Shown: positions 9,516-18,617 of the stretch, one piece after another
Position numbering within the stretch: the stretch's first letter is position 1
How the letters are laid out: each line of letters opens with the position of its first letter
Assembly (NCBI RefSeq): GCF_020171285.1
Contig: NZ_JAIUZI010000001.1
Coordinates: forward strand, 372,001 to 436,000
Length of the DNA: 64,000 bases
From: Seohaeicola saemankumensis
GTDB taxonomy: Bacteria; Pseudomonadota; Alphaproteobacteria; Rhodobacterales; Rhodobacteraceae
Reading direction: 5' to 3'
Position numbers and translations under genes: made by a program
The notes under the pieces: generated by a model
Told to the model about the DNA's origin: nothing
The model's input: only the letters and a program-made list of their open reading frames with translations
Databases searched by the model: none

Positions 9516-10751
9516 ATGAACATGACCTTCGGAATGAGGGACGAAAACCGCGCGCTTCTGGATCGGGTCAAGACCATGATCCGCGACGACATCATGCCGC
9601 TTGCGGATGAATACGCCGAGGAAATCGCCAAGGGAGATCGCTGGCAGTTCACCGAGCGCCAGACTGAAATTCTGGAGGGGCTGAAGTCGAAGGCCAAGGA
9701 GCAGGGCCTGTGGAACTTCTGGCTCACCGACTCGGCGGCCGGATTCGGGCTGACCACCGTGGAATATGCCTATTTCGCCGAAGAGATGGGCAAGACCCCC
9801 CTGGGGGCCGAGGTGTTCAACTGCTCGGCGCCCGACACCGGCAACATGGAGGTGCTGGAGCGCTACGGCTCCGCCAGGATGAAGGAAACCTGGCTGAAAC
9901 CACTGCTCGACGGGCAGATCCGCTCGGCCTACCTGATGACCGAACCCGCCGTGGCCAGCTCTGACGCCACCAACATCTCGATGTCCTGCGTGCGCGACGG
10001 GGACGACTACGTGCTGAACGGCGAAAAGTGGTGGTCCTCCGGTGCCGGCGACCCGCGCTGCAAGGTCTATATCACCATGGTCAAGACCGGCAGCGACGAC
10101 ATGCCGAAGCACCAGCAGCATTCGATGATCGTGGTCCCGGCGGGCACGCCCGGTATCGAGATCCTGCGCGCCATGGAGGTCTACGGCCATGACGACGCGC
10201 CCCACGGCCATATGCACATCCGGTTCACCGATGTGCGCGTGCCGGCAGAAAACCTGATCCTGGGAGAGGGGCGCGGCTTCGAAATCTCGCAGGGCCGTCT
10301 CGGGCCGGGCCGTATCCACCACTGCATGCGGGCGATCGGCCAGGCCGAGGCGGCGCTGGAACAGATGTGCAGACGCGCGCTGAACCGCGAGGCCTTTGGC
10401 AAGAAACTGGCGCAGCTCGGCGCGAACTACGACATCATGGCGGAATGCCGGATGGAAATCGAAATGGCCCGCCTGCTGTGCCTCAAGGCAGCCTGGTACA
10501 TGGACCAGGGCGACGCCCGCGCCGCCGCGCCGTGGATCAGCCAGATCAAGGTCGTCGCGCCGCGCACGGCGCTCAAGGTGATCGACGAGGCGGTGCAGAT
10601 GTTCGGCGGCCAAGGGGTCAGCCAGGACACGAAACTGGCCCAGACCTGGACCCACGTCAGAACCCTGCGGCTGGCCGACGGCCCCGACGCCGTGCACCGC
10701 CGCCAGATCGCCCGGGCCGAGCTCAAGAAATACACGCAGGAAAAGATGTAG
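9516..10751 (+). CDS. Acyl-CoA dehydrogenase family protein (ACAD10/11-like)
   Basis: This 411-aa FAD-dependent dehydrogenase catalyses alpha,beta-dehydrogenation of an acyl-CoA. Family landmarks are AYLMTEPAVASSDATN (flavin/substrate loop near 140-155), VLNGEKWWSSGAG near 166-178, the GPGRIHHCMR helix near 265, and FGGQGVSQDT near 364-373. The start at 9516 is set by GGGAGGA seven bases upstream; the frame extends upstream to 9366 without a good ribosome site. The substrate is unknown. It stands alone and is convergent with the hydrogenase cluster, with facing copies of the dispersed repeat after both stops. Confidence 0.92.
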   Translation: MNMTFGMRDENRALLDRVKTMIRDDIMPLADEYAEEIAKGDRWQFTERQTEILEGLKSKAKEQGLWNFWLTDSAAGFGLTTVEYAYFAEEMGKTPLGAEVFNCSAPDTGNMEVLERYGSARMKETWLKPLLDGQIRSAYLMTEPAVASSDATNISMSCVRDGDDYVLNGEKWWSSGAGDPRCKVYITMVKTGSDDMPKHQQHSMIVVPAGTPGIEILRAMEVYGHDDAPHGHMHIRFTDVRVPAENLILGEGRGFEISQGRLGPGRIHHCMRAIGQAEAALEQMCRRALNREAFGKKLAQLGANYDIMAECRMEIEMARLLCLKAAWYMDQGDARAAAPWISQIKVVAPRTALKVIDEAVQMFGGQGVSQDTKLAQTWTHVRTLRLADGPDAVHRRQIARAELKKYTQEKM

Positions 10752-10763
10752 GGCCTGCGCAAT

Positions 10764-10823
10764 CGGGGGCGCTGCCCCCGCCGCCAAAGGCGGCTCCCCC
10801 GGAGTATTTGAAAAGAGATGAAA
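10764..10823 (+). repeat. Dispersed intergenic repeat, long subtype (copy 2)
   Basis: The copy has three modules. Hairpin 1 is CGGGGGC-gct-GCCCCCG (10764-10780). Hairpin 2 is CCGCC-aaa-GGCGG (10781-10793). The core is CTCCCCCGGAGTATTTGA then AAAGAGATGAAA (10794-10823). It begins 12 bp after the acyl-CoA dehydrogenase stop, in sense orientation. Its core can pair with the inverted copy at 10840-10868, so the two form a bidirectional terminator-like structure. Confidence 0.8.
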
Positions 10824-10839
10824 CCATGATCTTTGGCTA

Positions 10840-10889
10840 TTTCATCTCTTGGAAAATACTCCAGGGAGTTTGAGGGACAGCGTCCCTCA
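10840..10889 (-). repeat. Dispersed intergenic repeat, inverted copy 3 downstream of hypE
   Basis: Read on the minus strand it carries hairpin TGAGGGAC-gct-GTCCCTCA (10889-10871), then CTCCCTGGAGTATTTTCC and AAGAGATGAAA (10868-10840). It is in sense orientation after the hypE stop (10925) and faces copy 2. Confidence 0.75.
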
Positions 10890-10924
10890 TTCCGAGAATG
10901 GAACGCGCCGCAGGCGCGCATTTT

Positions 10925-11959
10925 TCAACAGATCCGCGGCAGCTGTTCGCCAACCAGCATGTCGACGATCCGGGCGCCGCCGAACAGTGTTCGCATGGTG
11001 ACGCGCGCCGGGGTCGTCGGGGTGGCCTTGCCGATGATGACCGCATCGCGTCCCGCCGGTGTTCGGCGCATCGCAGACAGCGCCGCCTGGGCCTCGGCCT
11101 CGGGGACAAAGAGGACCAGAGTGCCTTCGTTGGCCAGATAGAGCGGATCCAGGCCGAGGATTTCACACATGCCCTTGACCTCCGGCCGCAGGGGCAGGGC
11201 GGTTTCTTCGATCTCGATACCGACACTGGCCGCTTCGGCCATTTCGTTCAGGGCCGACGCCAGGCCGCCGCGGGTTGCGTCGCGGGCGGCGCGGGTGTTG
11301 GGCGCGGCGGTCAGGACCGCCTCCATCAGGTGCCCCAGCCCCTGGCAGTCGGACCTGATGTCCGCCGACAGCGCCATGTCGCCGCGCGCGGCCAGGATGG
11401 CGGCGCCGTGGTCGCCCAGAACCCCGTTGACGATGGCCACGTCACCGGGGCGGATGCGTCCGGCGGCCAGATCCCGTCCCGGTGCGATCACGCCGACACC
11501 GGATGTCGTGACGAACAGCTTGTCGGCCATGCCGCGCCCGACGACCTTGGTGTCGCCGGTGACGATCCGGACGCCGGCGGCGCGCGCCTCGGATACCATC
11601 GAGGCGACCACGCGCTCCAGCAAAGCGATCTCGGTGCCTTCCTCGATGATGAAGGCGGCGGACAGCCACAGCGGGCGCGCCCCGCCTACCGCCAGATCAT
11701 TGACGGTGCCACAGACCGCGATCTTGCCGATATCACCGCCGGGAAATTCGACCGGATCGACCACGAAACTGTCCGTGGTAAAGGCCAGCCGCGCGCCGGG
11801 TTCCCGCAGGGCGGCATCGCTCAGGCGGGCCTGGTCCTCCATTCCGTCGGGTTCGAAAGCCGATGTGAACACGCGTTCGATCAGGTCGCGCATCGCCTTG
11901 CCGCCGCCGCCATGGGCGAGGGTGACACGATCGGAGCCGGATTTCAGGGGCATGTTCAT
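10925..11959 (-). CDS. hypE: Hydrogenase maturation protein HypE
   Basis: This 344-aa protein dehydrates the carbamoyl group placed on its C-terminal cysteine by HypF, giving the thiocyanate that becomes the CN ligands of the [NiFe] site. The diagnostic C-terminus LPRIC is intact, and an ATP-binding PurM-like N-terminal half is evident (LAHGGGGKAMRDLI; GDTKVVGRG; RDATRGGLASAL). The ATG at 11959 overlaps the hypD stop as ATGA, so translation is probably coupled. It is the last gene of the hup/hyp cluster and is followed by a sense copy of the dispersed repeat. Confidence 0.96.
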   Translation of the reverse strand: MNMPLKSGSDRVTLAHGGGGKAMRDLIERVFTSAFEPDGMEDQARLSDAALREPGARLAFTTDSFVVDPVEFPGGDIGKIAVCGTVNDLAVGGARPLWLSAAFIIEEGTEIALLERVVASMVSEARAAGVRIVTGDTKVVGRGMADKLFVTTSGVGVIAPGRDLAAGRIRPGDVAIVNGVLGDHGAAILAARGDMALSADIRSDCQGLGHLMEAVLTAAPNTRAARDATRGGLASALNEMAEAASVGIEIEETALPLRPEVKGMCEILGLDPLYLANEGTLVLFVPEAEAQAALSAMRRTPAGRDAVIIGKATPTTPARVTMRTLFGGARIVDMLVGEQLPRIC

Positions 11960-13098
11960 GTCGCGGGCTCCGCCGCGCGGGCGCCTCCGTACTGGTAATA
12001 GGCGGCGCAGGCGCCCTCCGAGCTGACCATCAGCGCGCCGAGCGGCATTTCGGGCGTGCAGCCGGTGCCGAATTGCGGGCATTGCACCGGTTTCATCCGG
12101 CCGGTCATCACCGCGCCGCATTCACAGCCCTCGGGCTCTTGCACGACGCGCGGGCCGGCGGCATAGCCGATGCCGAATTTCACCTCGGCGTCGAACCGGG
12201 CATACCGGTCCCGGATGCGCAGGCCGCTGGCGTCAATCTCGCCCAGCCCGCGCCATTCAAAGCTGGGGCGGGGTTCGTAGACATCGGCGATCGCGGCCAG
12301 CGACACCGGGTTGCCGTGTTCCGGCACGATGCGGGCATATTGGTTCTCTACCTCGGCCCGGCCGTCGCGGATCTGTTCCAGCACCATCAGCACCGATTGC
12401 AGCAGGTCCAGCGGTTCGAACCCGGCCACCACGATGGGTTTGCCATAGTCCTGTGCGATGAAGTCATAGGGGTGGGTGCCGATCACCATCGACACATGGC
12501 CCGGCCCCACGAACCCGTCGAGGATCATGTGCGGATCGTCCAGTAGCACCTTGATCGGCGGCGGCACGGTGATGTGGTTGCAAAAGACGCTGAAGTTGCC
12601 GAGCCCCTCGCGCGCGGCGGCCTGGATCGACAGCGCGGTCGAAGGCGTTGTGGTCTCGAACCCCAGCCCGAAAAACACCACCTCGCGGTCCGGGTTGCGG
12701 CGGGCCAGTTCCAGCGCGTCCAGCGGAGAGTAGACCATGCGGATGTCGGCGCCCTCGGCCTTGGCCTGCATCAGGCTCTTGCGGGTGCCGGGCACCCGCA
12801 TGGCGTCGCCAAAGGTGGTAAAGATCACCCGGGGATCCTCGGCCAGCTGTACGCATTCATCCACCCGGCTCATCGGCAGCACGCAGACCGGGCAGCCGGG
12901 GCCGTGGATGAACTCGATGCCCGGCGGGGTCAGCTTGTCCAGCCCATAGCGAAAAATCGCGTGGGTGTGGCCGCCGCAGATCTCCATGATGTGGACTGGG
13001 CTGTCGGCGGTGGCGCCGATCTGGTCGACCACCGTCGCGATCTGGTCAAGCAGCCCCTTGGCCGCGACGGGATCGCGGAATTCGTCCGTATACTTCAT
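11956..13098 (-). CDS. hypD: Hydrogenase maturation protein HypD
   Basis: This 380-aa [4Fe-4S] protein assembles the Fe(CN)2CO unit with HypC and HypE. Conserved HypD motifs are EICGGHTHAIFRYG (about 38-51), HGPGCPVCVLP (about 63-73), GFETTTPSTA and FCNHITVPPP, and a C-terminal cysteine cluster (CECGAV; CPQFGTGCTP). The start at 13098 overlaps the hypC stop by ATGA, which excludes the longer frame to 13509. It lies within hypCDE downstream of hupR. Confidence 0.97.
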   Translation of the reverse strand: MKYTDEFRDPVAAKGLLDQIATVVDQIGATADSPVHIMEICGGHTHAIFRYGLDKLTPPGIEFIHGPGCPVCVLPMSRVDECVQLAEDPRVIFTTFGDAMRVPGTRKSLMQAKAEGADIRMVYSPLDALELARRNPDREVVFFGLGFETTTPSTALSIQAAAREGLGNFSVFCNHITVPPPIKVLLDDPHMILDGFVGPGHVSMVIGTHPYDFIAQDYGKPIVVAGFEPLDLLQSVLMVLEQIRDGRAEVENQYARIVPEHGNPVSLAAIADVYEPRPSFEWRGLGEIDASGLRIRDRYARFDAEVKFGIGYAAGPRVVQEPEGCECGAVMTGRMKPVQCPQFGTGCTPEMPLGALMVSSEGACAAYYQYGGARAAEPAT

Positions 13099-13385
13099 TG
13101 CCTGCCCTCCAGCGCGGCCGCGCCCTGTGCCATCGCCTCCAGTGTTTCCTGTGCCTCGCCCAGACCTCGCAGCGCCTCGAGGGTCTTGGCGGCCTCGTCC
13201 TCGTCGATCACGCTCATGGCAAAGCCAACGTGGATCAGCACCCATTTGCCGATCAGGTCTTCCATCGCGCCCTTGACGACGCAGGCGACGTTGACCTCGC
13301 GTTTGACGCCAGAGACGTCGGCCATGGCCATTTGCCGGTCCGCATCGGTGACGGCGGTGATTTGGCCGGGAATGCCCAGACACAT
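13095..13385 (-). CDS. hypC: Hydrogenase maturation chaperone HypC
   Basis: This 96-aa chaperone carries the Fe(CN)2CO moiety with HypD and delivers it to the large-subunit precursor. The N-terminus MCLGIPG retains the essential cysteine 2. The central WVLIHVGFAMSVIDEDEA segment is typical. It starts 3 bp after the hupR stop and overlaps hypD by ATGA. HupF (19009-19329) is a second member of this family in the cluster. Confidence 0.96.
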   Translation of the reverse strand: MCLGIPGQITAVTDADRQMAMADVSGVKREVNVACVVKGAMEDLIGKWVLIHVGFAMSVIDEDEAAKTLEALRGLGEAQETLEAMAQGAAALEGRQ

Positions 13386-13388
13386 GGT

Positions 13389-14870
13389 TCAGTCCTCCTC
13401 TTGATCCGCCTGCGCCTTGCCGGGCTCGGCAATGCCATAGCGGTCGATCTTGGCGCGCAGCCCGACACGGGACAGGCCCAGTTCGGCGGCGGCGCGGCTC
13501 TTGTTCCATTTCAGGCGTGTCAGCGTTTCGCGCAGGATCCGCATTTCGACATGTTCGACGCGGTCCTTCAGGGTGCCGTCGCTGGTCAGCACCGTGTCGA
13601 TCGCGGTGTCGGCGCCCTCCGGTCCCGGCGCCGCCTGCAGGATATGGCGCGAGATCAGCTCAGGCCCCAGCACCGGGTCCTGGGAAAAGATCAGCATGCG
13701 GATCATCTCGTTTTCCAGCTCGCGCAGATTGCCGGGCCAGTCATGGTTTTCCAGAAACCGCAGCGCGTCATCCGACAGCCCGTGCACCGGCTTGCCATGG
13801 GCGGCGGCGGCGTCAAACAGCAGCGACTGCGCCAGAACCGGCAGGTCCGGTATCCGCGCGCGCAGCGGCGGAACCGCGAGGGTGGCCTGCGCCAGCGCGA
13901 AATACAGGTCCGAACGGAACCGCCCCGCTGCCATCTCGGTGCGCAGGTCGCGGTCGGTCCCCGACAGCAGCCGCACGTCGCAGCGCTGGGTTTCGTGGCT
14001 GCCCAGCGGGCGAAAACTGCCCTCGGAGGCGATCCGCGCCAGCATCAGCTGCATGCGCGGGCTCAGCCCGGCGATGCCGTTCAGGAACAGGGTGCCGCGG
14101 TCGGCTTTTTGCAGCAGGCCGATCTTGTTCGACTGCAGACCGGGCACCGCGCCGCGTCGCGCCCCGACCAGCTCCAGTTCCAGCATGTCATCGTCGATCC
14201 CGAGGCAGTTGATCTCGTGGAACGGCCGGTCCGACCGCAGCGAGCCATAGTGCATCGCCCGCGCCAGCGCCGCCTTGCCGGTGCCGGTCTCGCCGGTGAT
14301 CAGGACCGGTACGTTGAAACTGGCGAATTGCCGGGCCTGCGCGATCACCGCGTTCATCGGCGAATTGGGCGCCCGCAGGATCGTCTCAAAGCCCAGCCCC
14401 TCGCGCAGGGCCTTGCGCTGCCCCTCCAGCTTGCTTTCCACCCGCCGCGAGAGATAGCGCATCTCCAGCGACATGCGGTCATGCTCGCGGTTCAGCCGGA
14501 ACAGGTCGGTGGCGTTCTTGGCGGTCATCACCAGGTGGTCGGGGTGCCAGGGCTTGGTCAGGAACTGGTAAATCCCGGCGTCGTTGATCGCCGCGATCAT
14601 GTCGTTGGTCTCGGTATAGCCGGTGATGATGATGCGCACCGTGTCGGGCCAGCGGTCACGCACCTCGGTCAGGAATTCCACCCCGGTCTTGCCCGGCATC
14701 CGCTGGTCGCAAAAGATCACCTGGACAAAGTTCTCTTCCATCAGCAGCGTCGCGGTTTCGGCGTTGGTCGCGGTCAGGCATTCGAAATCGTCCTCCAGCG
14801 CCATGCGCATGGCGGCCAGCGAATGTTCCTCGTCGTCAACCAGCAGGACTGTCGGTAGCGGATCTGGCAT
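13389..14870 (-). CDS. hupR: HupR-type response regulator of hydrogenase genes (NtrC-like)
   Basis: This 493-aa protein has a receiver domain (phospho-acceptor D55 in [13 protein letters not shown]), an AAA+ region (Walker A GETGTGKA, about 193-200) and a C-terminal Fis-type helix-turn-helix ([20 protein letters not shown]). Two sigma-54 activator hallmarks are lost. The GAFTGA loop reads GAVPGL (about 240-245), and the Walker B aspartate-glutamate pair reads NG (about 264-265). This matches what I recall of R. capsulatus HupR, which works with sigma-70 polymerase. Its expected target is the hupS promoter and its expected kinase HupT. It lies between hypB and hypC. Confidence 0.92.
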   Translation of the reverse strand: MPDPLPTVLLVDDEEHSLAAMRMALEDDFECLTATNAETATLLMEENFVQVIFCDQRMPGKTGVEFLTEVRDRWPDTVRIIITGYTETNDMIAAINDAGIYQFLTKPWHPDHLVMTAKNATDLFRLNREHDRMSLEMRYLSRRVESKLEGQRKALREGLGFETILRAPNSPMNAVIAQARQFASFNVPVLITGETGTGKAALARAMHYGSLRSDRPFHEINCLGIDDDMLELELVGARRGAVPGLQSNKIGLLQKADRGTLFLNGIAGLSPRMQLMLARIASEGSFRPLGSHETQRCDVRLLSGTDRDLRTEMAAGRFRSDLYFALAQATLAVPPLRARIPDLPVLAQSLLFDAAAAHGKPVHGLSDDALRFLENHDWPGNLRELENEMIRMLIFSQDPVLGPELISRHILQAAPGPEGADTAIDTVLTSDGTLKDRVEHVEMRILRETLTRLKWNKSRAAAELGLSRVGLRAKIDRYGIAEPGKAQADQEED

Positions 14871-14873
14871 CGG

Positions 14874-15713
14874 TTACTCCGCCGCCGTCCTTGCGGTCTT
14901 GCGGGTCAGGCTGCCGGTCAGCCAGTTCAGCCAGCTGTCCATGCCCTCGCCGGTGCGGGCCGAGACGCGGATCACCTCGATGCCCGGGTTCACCCGCCGC
15001 AGGTTCGCCTCGTACAGGTCCAGATCGACATCGCAATAGGGCGCCAGATCGACCTTGTTCAACAGCGCCAAACGCGAGGCGGTGAACATGTCGGGGTATT
15101 TCAGCGGCTTGTCCTCGCCCTCGGTCACCGACAGGATCGCCACCTTGCAATCCTCGCCCAGGTCGAAGCCCGCCGGGCAGACCAGGTTGCCGACGTTTTC
15201 GATGAACAGAAAACTGTTCTGCGCCAGCTTCAGATGCTCCATCGCATGGCCCACCATATGGCCGTCCAAATGGCAGCCCTTGCCGGTGTTGACCTGAATG
15301 GCCGGCGCCCCGGTGGCGCGAATGCGGTCCGCGTCATTGGTGGTCTGCTGGTCGCCCTCGATCACCGCCAGCGGCTGGTCGCCCAGGGCCTCGATCGTCT
15401 TGCACAGCAGCGTTGTCTTGCCCGATCCGGGGGACGAGACAAGGTTGACCGCAAAGGCGCCCAGACCGGCCAGAACCGCGCGGTTGGCATCAGCATACCG
15501 GTCGTTCTTGGCCATGATCCCGGTTTCGATCTCGATCAGCCGCTCCTGCGACATGCCCGGCACCTCGACGCCCGCCGGGCCCGTCCCAAAGTGCATGTCG
15601 TGGTGATGATGCCCATGGTCGTGTCCATGGTCATGCGTGTGGGTATGGGCATGGCTGTGACCATGATCGTGGCCTTCCAGCTTGGCGTCGCCACATCCGC
15701 AAACAGTACACAT
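14874..15713 (-). CDS. hypB: Hydrogenase nickel incorporation GTPase HypB
   Basis: This 279-aa SIMIBI GTPase drives nickel insertion into the hydrogenase large subunit. The N-terminus has CxxCGCG ([11 protein letters not shown]), the high-affinity nickel site. A histidine-rich tract (about 15-41) probably stores nickel. The P-loop is SSPGSGKTT near 93-101, the metal-site segment [13 protein letters not shown] lies near 146, and NKVDL is the guanine-specificity motif. Its ATG overlaps the hypA stop as TGATG. The next gene downstream is hupR, 3 bp away. Confidence 0.97.
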   Translation of the reverse strand: MCTVCGCGDAKLEGHDHGHSHAHTHTHDHGHDHGHHHHDMHFGTGPAGVEVPGMSQERLIEIETGIMAKNDRYADANRAVLAGLGAFAVNLVSSPGSGKTTLLCKTIEALGDQPLAVIEGDQQTTNDADRIRATGAPAIQVNTGKGCHLDGHMVGHAMEHLKLAQNSFLFIENVGNLVCPAGFDLGEDCKVAILSVTEGEDKPLKYPDMFTASRLALLNKVDLAPYCDVDLDLYEANLRRVNPGIEVIRVSARTGEGMDSWLNWLTGSLTRKTARTAAE

Positions 15714-16054
15714 CAGATCACCTCCAGATCCTTGATTCTCAATTCATCTCCGGCGACCGGCATCAGCTTGCCACCGCCGCAATCGGGGCAGGGCGCCAGC
15801 CGGTCGTCGATTTCGACCTCGTGCATGCAATCATAACACATGGCCCGCCCGGGCATGTCGATCATCTCAAGCGTCGCGCCCTGGGCCACCGACCCGCGCA
15901 TCACCACGTCAAAGGCGAACTCCAGCGCCGATTTCTCGACCCCCGAGAACCGGCCGATCTCGACCCGGACCCGGCGCACCGCCTTGATGTCGTGGCTGCG
16001 GGCCTGATCCTCGATCACCGTGCGGATACCTTCGCAAAGGGACATCTCATGCAT
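15713..16054 (-). CDS. hypA: Hydrogenase nickel metallochaperone HypA
   Basis: This 113-aa protein delivers Ni2+ with HypB. The nickel-binding N-terminus MHE is intact. The structural zinc site consists of CYDC and CPDC (about residues 73-76 and 88-91). It overlaps the 3' end of hupK by 8 bp and the start of hypB by one base, so the three are translated from one message. Confidence 0.96.
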   Translation of the reverse strand: MHEMSLCEGIRTVIEDQARSHDIKAVRRVRVEIGRFSGVEKSALEFAFDVVMRGSVAQGATLEMIDMPGRAMCYDCMHEVEIDDRLAPCPDCGGGKLMPVAGDELRIKDLEVI

Positions 16055-16934
16055 GTGGCGCGACCTCCCTGACGGTGACGGGGCTGCAGGGATCCATCAG
16101 GTCGATCACCAGCTGCGCCAGATGGCGCTTCGACCCCGGCAGGCTGTTCAAACTCTGCGCCAGAATGCCGTTCGGTGCCAGCATGTGATCGGTGGGCGTG
16201 ATGCGCTCTAGCGCCGCAACCGTGCCGTCGCGCACCTCGGCGCGCAGGAAATAGGCGCCGCGCGCCGCCGCGACCACGGCCGATCCCGGTGCCGGAACAC
16301 GCGGCGGGGGCAGGACGCCGGCCAGGCATGCGCGCGCATCCAGCAGGCGCGCGGTGACCCGCCACAGCGGGCCGCGCCCGTGATGGGCTTCGACGGCCCG
16401 CAAAATCGGGTCATCCTGCCGCCGGCCCGCGACGGAATTCTCGCAAGGTGCCACGCCGGGCCACAGGCCCTCTTCCGGCACCGGCAGCGCGGCACAGCAG
16501 GCCTCCTGCGGCGCAAAAAGCGCGGCGATCGCGGACAGCAGCGGCGCAGCGCCTTGCCCCGACCGCAGGAACGCGGCGAACGCATCCGGGGTCTCCGGCG
16601 CATCGCCTGCCCCGAACAGGGCCGCGCGCAGATCCTGTAGCGCACCCATATCGACCGGCCTTCCGGGCAATCCCAGCCGGGCGGGCCACAGCACCAAGAG
16701 CCGCAGCGCGTGTTCGCGCAGGATCTCGCGGGTCAGCCCGTCGCGCTCCCGCGGGTCCAGCGCCAGCCCCAGCGCCAGCCGCGCCGCACAGCCCTGCGCC
16801 GCCGGGCACAGGTTGTACACGCGCGGCAGCAGCGCGGCGACCTCGTCCACCGGTTTGCCAACCACCAGCCGCGCAATCGGCAGGGGCGGCGCGGCGACCG
16901 GTTCAAGGCGCGTTATGCCGGGACGGTCAAGCAT
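16047..16934 (-). CDS. hupK: Hydrogenase expression/formation protein HupK
   Basis: This 295-aa protein resembles a degenerate, shortened [NiFe] large subunit. It keeps a reduced N-terminal segment ([15 protein letters not shown], about 38-52) and a terminal LMDPCSPV echo of the DPCxxC motif, but cannot form a full Ni-Fe site. HupK proteins are thought to scaffold Fe(CN)2CO transfer to the real large subunit, especially under oxygen. It sits between hupJ (3-bp gap) and hypA (8-bp overlap). The weak sequence conservation means that gene order supports the name as much as motifs. Confidence 0.85.
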   Translation of the reverse strand: MLDRPGITRLEPVAAPPLPIARLVVGKPVDEVAALLPRVYNLCPAAQGCAARLALGLALDPRERDGLTREILREHALRLLVLWPARLGLPGRPVDMGALQDLRAALFGAGDAPETPDAFAAFLRSGQGAAPLLSAIAALFAPQEACCAALPVPEEGLWPGVAPCENSVAGRRQDDPILRAVEAHHGRGPLWRVTARLLDARACLAGVLPPPRVPAPGSAVVAAARGAYFLRAEVRDGTVAALERITPTDHMLAPNGILAQSLNSLPGSKRHLAQLVIDLMDPCSPVTVREVAPHA

Positions 16935-16937
16935 CGC

Positions 16938-17741
16938 TCAGCCGGCGTCTCCGGCGGGTTCGGCGGCCAGCCCGGCCGAGATCACCTGCCGGCGGGTGGG
17001 CGGCACCGCCTCGGCTGCCGCCTCCGGCTCCGCAGCCTCCGCTTCGGCCAGCTCGGCCTCGCGGGTGGAGCGAATGTCCGCCGAACGGTCGGTCTCGGCC
17101 CGGTGCTCGTCCTGAAACAATGCAACCATCACCGCGCTGGCCACGTCGACCGCCTGGTTCTGCGACCGGAACTCTCCCATCGGCGAGAACAGCGAACAGG
17201 CCTTGTAGCCGCCGGTCTGTTCGCGGGTGTTGTGCAGGAATTCGTAATCGCCGGAGGGAAAGGCGATGACCTCCTTGTCGCCCGGCGTCAGGCCTGACCA
17301 GTCCTCACCCTCGTCCGGCAACTGGATCAGGTTCATGAACCACGGCGCAATCAGCACGCCCAGCGGCCGGCCCTCGTAGATCCGGAACCCCACGGCCTGA
17401 ACATGCAGCAGCTTGTTGACCATCGGAACATCACGCATCTTCGCATGCCAGACCTCGGTGAAATCCGCCACCAGCGCCTGCGTCCGGGGCGCCAGCAGCG
17501 CCGCCTCGCGCATGGCGTCGGATCCGGGGTCTTCCGAGACGAGGAACTGCGCCTTGGGCGCATCGCAATTCGAGCAGGACCAGTCGTCTGGCAGGTCCAG
17601 AAACGCCGTGCCGGGCAACACCTGCCGGGTGTCGTCGCCCTCCGCCGGGTCGTACGGGGTCCAGCAGATCTTGCATTCCATGATGGCCTGCGGGCTGATC
17701 TTGTCATTTGCGCCCAGAAAAGACCCCTCGAACCCGCTCAT
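16938..17741 (-). CDS. hupJ: Rubredoxin-HybE fusion, hydrogenase maturation protein HupJ
   Basis: In this 267-aa protein, residues about 21-65 are a rubredoxin: MECKICWTPYDP and WSCSNCDAPKAQF give two CxxC pairs for one iron. Residues about 85-215 match the HybE/HupJ chaperone family (MRDVPMVNKLLHVQAVGFR, GVLIAPWFMNLIQLP, GDYEFLHNT). The tail (about 216-267) is acidic and alanine/glutamate-rich. In Rhizobium, HupI (rubredoxin) and HupJ are separate; here they form one chain. The likely role is protecting or reducing the HupS/HupL precursors during assembly. It overlaps hupH by ATGA. Confidence 0.92.
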   Translation of the reverse strand: MSGFEGSFLGANDKISPQAIMECKICWTPYDPAEGDDTRQVLPGTAFLDLPDDWSCSNCDAPKAQFLVSEDPGSDAMREAALLAPRTQALVADFTEVWHAKMRDVPMVNKLLHVQAVGFRIYEGRPLGVLIAPWFMNLIQLPDEGEDWSGLTPGDKEVIAFPSGDYEFLHNTREQTGGYKACSLFSPMGEFRSQNQAVDVASAVMVALFQDEHRAETDRSADIRSTREAELAEAEAAEPEAAAEAVPPTRRQVISAGLAAEPAGDAG

Positions 17742-18574
17742 CGGATCGCCTCCAACACCTCGCGCAGACGACCGGCGCTGTCCGCCAGATCCTCGGGCGC
17801 GGCGATGGCGACCTCGGGCATATCCGTGACCTCGTAGGTATCAAGGATCAGTGTGTCCATCGAGTTGAAGAACTGCACCTTCCAGACATGCGGCATCGCG
17901 GTCGAGGTGACCCGGCAATTGCCATAGCCGCGCGACAGGATATCGACCGACCCCTGGCCCAGAGCCATGTCCAGCCAGGCCAGGTCGTCCTCGGTGTGGG
18001 GCAGCAGGCTCAGGTTGATGACATGTACCTCGTCTTCGGCGGTATAGGCGCGCGACTTGTCGGTCAGCTCGACCAGCAGCGGTGGCGCGTTGATCACGGC
18101 CGGGGTCTTGGCGGCCTGCGCACCCTGACCGTTCCGCAGCGGTTCAAAGGCGCGCGACCGCGCCTGCGCGGGCACCGGGCCGACCTCGATCGCATCCAGA
18201 CCCGCGCCCTTCAGGCTCCAGATCCCGGCAAAGACGCTTTCCTGCGCGGCCACGGCCGGAATGCCGTGCATCCGGATCGACACCTCGCCGTGGCCCATGG
18301 TCTCGGCCACCAGCGCGCGGTTTTCGGCGTTCAGCCCCGACAGGTCAAATCGGGTGTTTGCGCCGCCCCTGGCGGCGCTGTCGGCGGCGCGGGCGATCTG
18401 GCCCATGACCTCCATCGCGGCGGTCAGCGCCGGGTTGAACTCGACCTCCGGAATATGGGCGGTATAGGCGCGCATGTCCTGCGGCAGCTGCATGTACTCC
18501 AGTTCCGCGCCCTCGTCCGAGGGCTGCGAGCCGGGGCCATAACCGGTGGGGGGAAGGTGAAAATTGCTGACCAT
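17738..18574 (-). CDS. hupH: Hydrogenase expression/formation protein HupH
   Basis: This 278-aa protein belongs to the HupH/HyaF family, assigned to small-subunit maturation of uptake hydrogenases. Characteristic segments are YMQLPQDMRAYTAHIPE near 27-43, GEVSIRMHGIPAVAAQESVFAGIW near 95-118, and SRGYGNCRVTSTAMPHVWKVQFFNS near 214-238. It follows hupG by 43 bp and overlaps hupJ by ATGA. Confidence 0.93.
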   Translation of the reverse strand: MVSNFHLPPTGYGPGSQPSDEGAELEYMQLPQDMRAYTAHIPEVEFNPALTAAMEVMGQIARAADSAARGGANTRFDLSGLNAENRALVAETMGHGEVSIRMHGIPAVAAQESVFAGIWSLKGAGLDAIEVGPVPAQARSRAFEPLRNGQGAQAAKTPAVINAPPLLVELTDKSRAYTAEDEVHVINLSLLPHTEDDLAWLDMALGQGSVDILSRGYGNCRVTSTAMPHVWKVQFFNSMDTLILDTYEVTDMPEVAIAAPEDLADSAGRLREVLEAIR

Positions 18575-18617
18575 CTGGGGTCTCCTGTTCGCGTCTTGGG
18601 GCCCAAGGGGCGGGGGG

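Noticed and set aside
13389-14870. HupR as a classical sigma-54 activator
   Set aside because: The GAFTGA loop and Walker B acidic residues are replaced.
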